From positions 119,116 through 169,455 of the forward strand of contig CALKDK010000018.1 of NCBI GenBank assembly GCA_938084055.1: 50,340 nucleotides of DNA, written 5' to 3'. This stretch comes from an uncultured Luminiphilus sp. (lineage in GTDB: Bacteria; Pseudomonadota; Gammaproteobacteria; Pseudomonadales; Halieaceae). Made by a program: the position numbers and the translations under genes. Of the stretch, positions 48,973 through 50,340 are shown piece after piece. A model generated the notes under the pieces. The model had not been told where the DNA came from. It worked only from the letters and a program-made list of their open reading frames with translations, and searched no databases. Numbering within the stretch: the stretch's first letter is position 1; each line of letters begins with the position of its first letter.

Positions 48973-48998
48973 GGGAATAAAAGCTACCAATTAAACGT
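48973..48998 (+). promoter_or_regulatory. Predicted ECF-type promoter of the sigma factor gene
   Basis: GGGAAT (48973-48978), 17 bases, then CGT (48996-48998), with CTACC-N2-TTAAA inside the spacer, matching the protease promoter. GGAAT/CGT fits the general -35 and -10 pattern of ECF sigma factors. Transcription would start about 15 bases before the ATG, leaving almost no leader. Confidence 0.65.
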
Positions 48999-49004
48999 TG
49001 GTAG
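48984..49004. repeat. Perfect inverted repeat over the sigma gene promoter
   Basis: CTACCAA (48984-48990) and TTGGTAG (48998-49004) around a seven-base centre that includes the -10 CGT. It could be an operator, or a chance by-product of the shared promoter spacer. Confidence 0.5.
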
Positions 49005-49019
49005 TGTAACAGGCACACT

Positions 49020-49508
49020 ATGACGAAGCTCACCGCAGTACAAAAAGCTGGTTTGATGGAGGAGCTGTCGGGGCTCAAGCGATTTAGTGTCTCCCTGACA
49101 GGAGACAGCCACGACGCGGACGACCTGCTACAGCTGACCGTTGAACGTGTACTGGAAAAAGGCATGCCTCGTGATGCCCACGTGGGAAAGTGGGCCTACA
49201 GGGTGTGCAGGAACCTTTGGTTTGACGAGCTGCGCGCGCGAGAGGTTCGCAGTCGCCACGTCAGAGCCGAAATGGCGGGTAACGGTGAACAGAGCATCAG
49301 CTCTGCAGACGGCCTGGCGCGGCTTGAGTTCGAGCGAGCGGGGGAGGCTTTAGGTCTTCTGCCCGAGGAACAACGCTCGGTTCTGTTGCTTGTGGCAGTA
49401 GAGGGACGGTCCTATGCCGAAGTGGCTGAAATCCTGGACATTCCCATAGGGACTGTTATGAGCCGAGTTGCCAGGGCACGACGCAGTCTGGCAGAAAAAT
49501 TAGCATAA
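49020..49508 (+). CDS. ECF-family RNA polymerase sigma factor
   Basis: A 162-residue sigma factor with region 2 (DADDLLQLTVERVLEK, VGKWAYRVCRNLWFDELRAREVRSR, quoted in parts) and region 4 (LLPEEQRSVLLLVAVEG, SYAEVAEILDIPIGTVMSRV). Regions 1 and 3 are absent, as in the ECF group. It is followed after 79 bases by a membrane anti-sigma-like gene and is divergent from the protease. The proposed GGGAAT-N17-CGT promoter before it suggests autoregulation. The leader is very short and the ribosome binding site weak. Confidence 0.9.
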   Translation: MTKLTAVQKAGLMEELSGLKRFSVSLTGDSHDADDLLQLTVERVLEKGMPRDAHVGKWAYRVCRNLWFDELRAREVRSRHVRAEMAGNGEQSISSADGLARLEFERAGEALGLLPEEQRSVLLLVAVEGRSYAEVAEILDIPIGTVMSRVARARRSLAEKLA

Positions 49509-49532
49509 CCCCCAAGGCTGGTGTTTTGGGGG
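49509..49532 (+). other. Strong intercistronic hairpin between sigma and anti-sigma genes
   Basis: CCCCCAA (49509-49515) pairs with TTGGGGG (49526-49532) around a ten-base loop, directly after the sigma stop codon. There is no T-run after it, so it is more likely an attenuating or RNA-stabilising element that sets the sigma to anti-sigma ratio than a full terminator. Confidence 0.5.
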
Positions 49533-49587
49533 GACAGCCGGGCGACATGGCCCAGCCGACGAATGGAACAATGGAGGGGAGAAGGCG

Positions 49588-50328
49588 ATGGCCAAGATCC
49601 ACACACTCGACATTGCGGGCAAGCTCGAAGACGAACTTTTGAGCCGCCTCATCGATGGGGAATGCTCTGCTGAAGAACGTCTTGAGCTTGAGGAGCGTCT
49701 TGCCAACGATGCTGCGCTGCGAGGCCGGCTTGAACAGTTCCGGTCGAATGACCGCCTTGTTCGAGCTTCAGTCAGCGACCACGAAAATTCCGTGCCACCT
49801 GCCGTCATTAGTACCCTTGCCAATCATCCGGCCAAGGCCGTTGGCTGGGGTCAGCGCCGTTACCCACTCGCGCTCGCCGCCAGTCTGGTAATGGCAAGTG
49901 CCGCTTTGCTACTGGGTAACCCGTGGCAGGAGCCTACCCCCCAGACGCCCCAACTGGACTCTGCCTTCGCCAGCGCGCTGGATACTCTGCCATCTCGACC
50001 TGACGGCTGGGATGTTATTGAAGACGGCCGCGCGCTGCGTATGGTCATTACCTTTCCCGCTGCAGATGGCAAGTGGTGTCGTGAATTCATGCTCGCATCA
50101 GACGCCAGTCACTGGCGAGGTGTGGCCTGTAGAGACTCGGGTAGCTGGGTGACCCAGGTCATTGGCAGGGATATTTTCCTCGAGCAGGTAGGTGGTTATC
50201 GCACGGCAAGCGCGGCTGATAACGATACGGTCGCGCAATTTATCGATCAGACGGCTACGGATATCGCCCTTTCTGGGGATGAAGAGGCCGCGCTGATAGC
50301 AACGGACTGGTCATTGGCAACCCACTGA
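49588..50328 (+). CDS. Predicted membrane anti-sigma factor
   Basis: A 246-residue protein whose N-terminus (LEDELLSRLIDGECSAEERLELEERLA) matches the cytoplasmic sigma-binding helices of RsbW-unrelated, RseA/anti-ECF-type proteins; it lacks the zinc-binding HxxxCxxC. A single membrane helix lies at about 92-112 (LALAASLVMASAALLLG), followed by a periplasmic domain of about 130 residues with a Cys pair (KWCREFM, GVACRDS). GGAGGGGAGAAGG before the ATG is a strong ribosome binding site. It would hold the ECF sigma at the membrane until the periplasmic domain senses a signal or is cleaved. Confidence 0.8.
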   Translation: MAKIHTLDIAGKLEDELLSRLIDGECSAEERLELEERLANDAALRGRLEQFRSNDRLVRASVSDHENSVPPAVISTLANHPAKAVGWGQRRYPLALAASLVMASAALLLGNPWQEPTPQTPQLDSAFASALDTLPSRPDGWDVIEDGRALRMVITFPAADGKWCREFMLASDASHWRGVACRDSGSWVTQVIGRDIFLEQVGGYRTASAADNDTVAQFIDQTATDIALSGDEEAALIATDWSLATH

Positions 50329-50340
50329 GACCATATCCGC

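Overview
The window is 50.3 kb of GC-rich bacterial chromosome, almost completely coding, from a gammaproteobacterium. Two core blocks keep the gene order familiar from Pseudomonas and relatives: rpsP-rimM-trmD-rplS-xerD-dsbC-alaC-hom-thrC-recJ-prfB-lysS on the minus strand, and ffh with divergent ccsA-like and corB-like membrane protein genes. A marine Cellvibrionales/Halieaceae-type organism fits the accessory content (acrylyl-CoA reductase-like enzyme, PQQ dehydrogenase, acetoin-type dehydrogenase complex). That placement is inference, since no rRNA is present.

Layout. 26-3209: E1 alpha, E1 beta and E2 of a 2-oxo-acid/acetoin-type dehydrogenase. 3354-7329: a sodium:amino acid symporter divergent from a lipoprotein-type PQQ alcohol dehydrogenase with a fused cytochrome c domain. 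7686-11499: a small accessory region with a YqiA-like esterase, an intact IS3-family element, an AmpG-like MFS gene and an inverted 92-bp remnant of the same IS. 11566-14799: guaBA with its promoter and terminator. 14806-16197: xseA. 16228-20899: a signalling block made of a Crp-like regulator, a REC-cyclase, a single-domain response regulator, a histidine kinase and a lipoprotein. 20958-36966: the core block (lysS, prfB with its autoregulatory frameshift, recJ, thrC, hom, alaC, dsbC, xerD, rplS, trmD, rimM, rpsP, ffh, ccsA-like, corB-like). 37080-39874: a DUF1289 protein, tgt, queA and a small acidic protein. 40034-45904: tRNA-Leu(CAA), acuI-like, lysE-like, an FMN/Fe-S glutamate-synthase-like protein, a GGDEF/EAL protein and a DUF3144-like protein.

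The last 4.3 kb is the most unusual part. It holds an outer-membrane barrel, a secreted subtilisin-like protease with about 220 residues of Glu/Val-rich repeats ahead of its catalytic domain, a divergent ECF sigma factor and a membrane anti-sigma factor. The divergent promoters of the protease and the sigma gene carry the same element, GGGAAT-N17-CGT with an internal CTACC-N2-TTAAA, at identical spacing. This suggests one sigma factor controlling itself and the protease, and I consider it the best candidate for an undescribed system here.

A second candidate is the cyclase module. A class III cyclase with an orphan HisKA-like segment and a receiver domain is translationally coupled to a DivK-like regulator and a full histidine kinase, next to a cNMP-binding transcription factor. 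All functions are read from motifs by eye; no database search was run.
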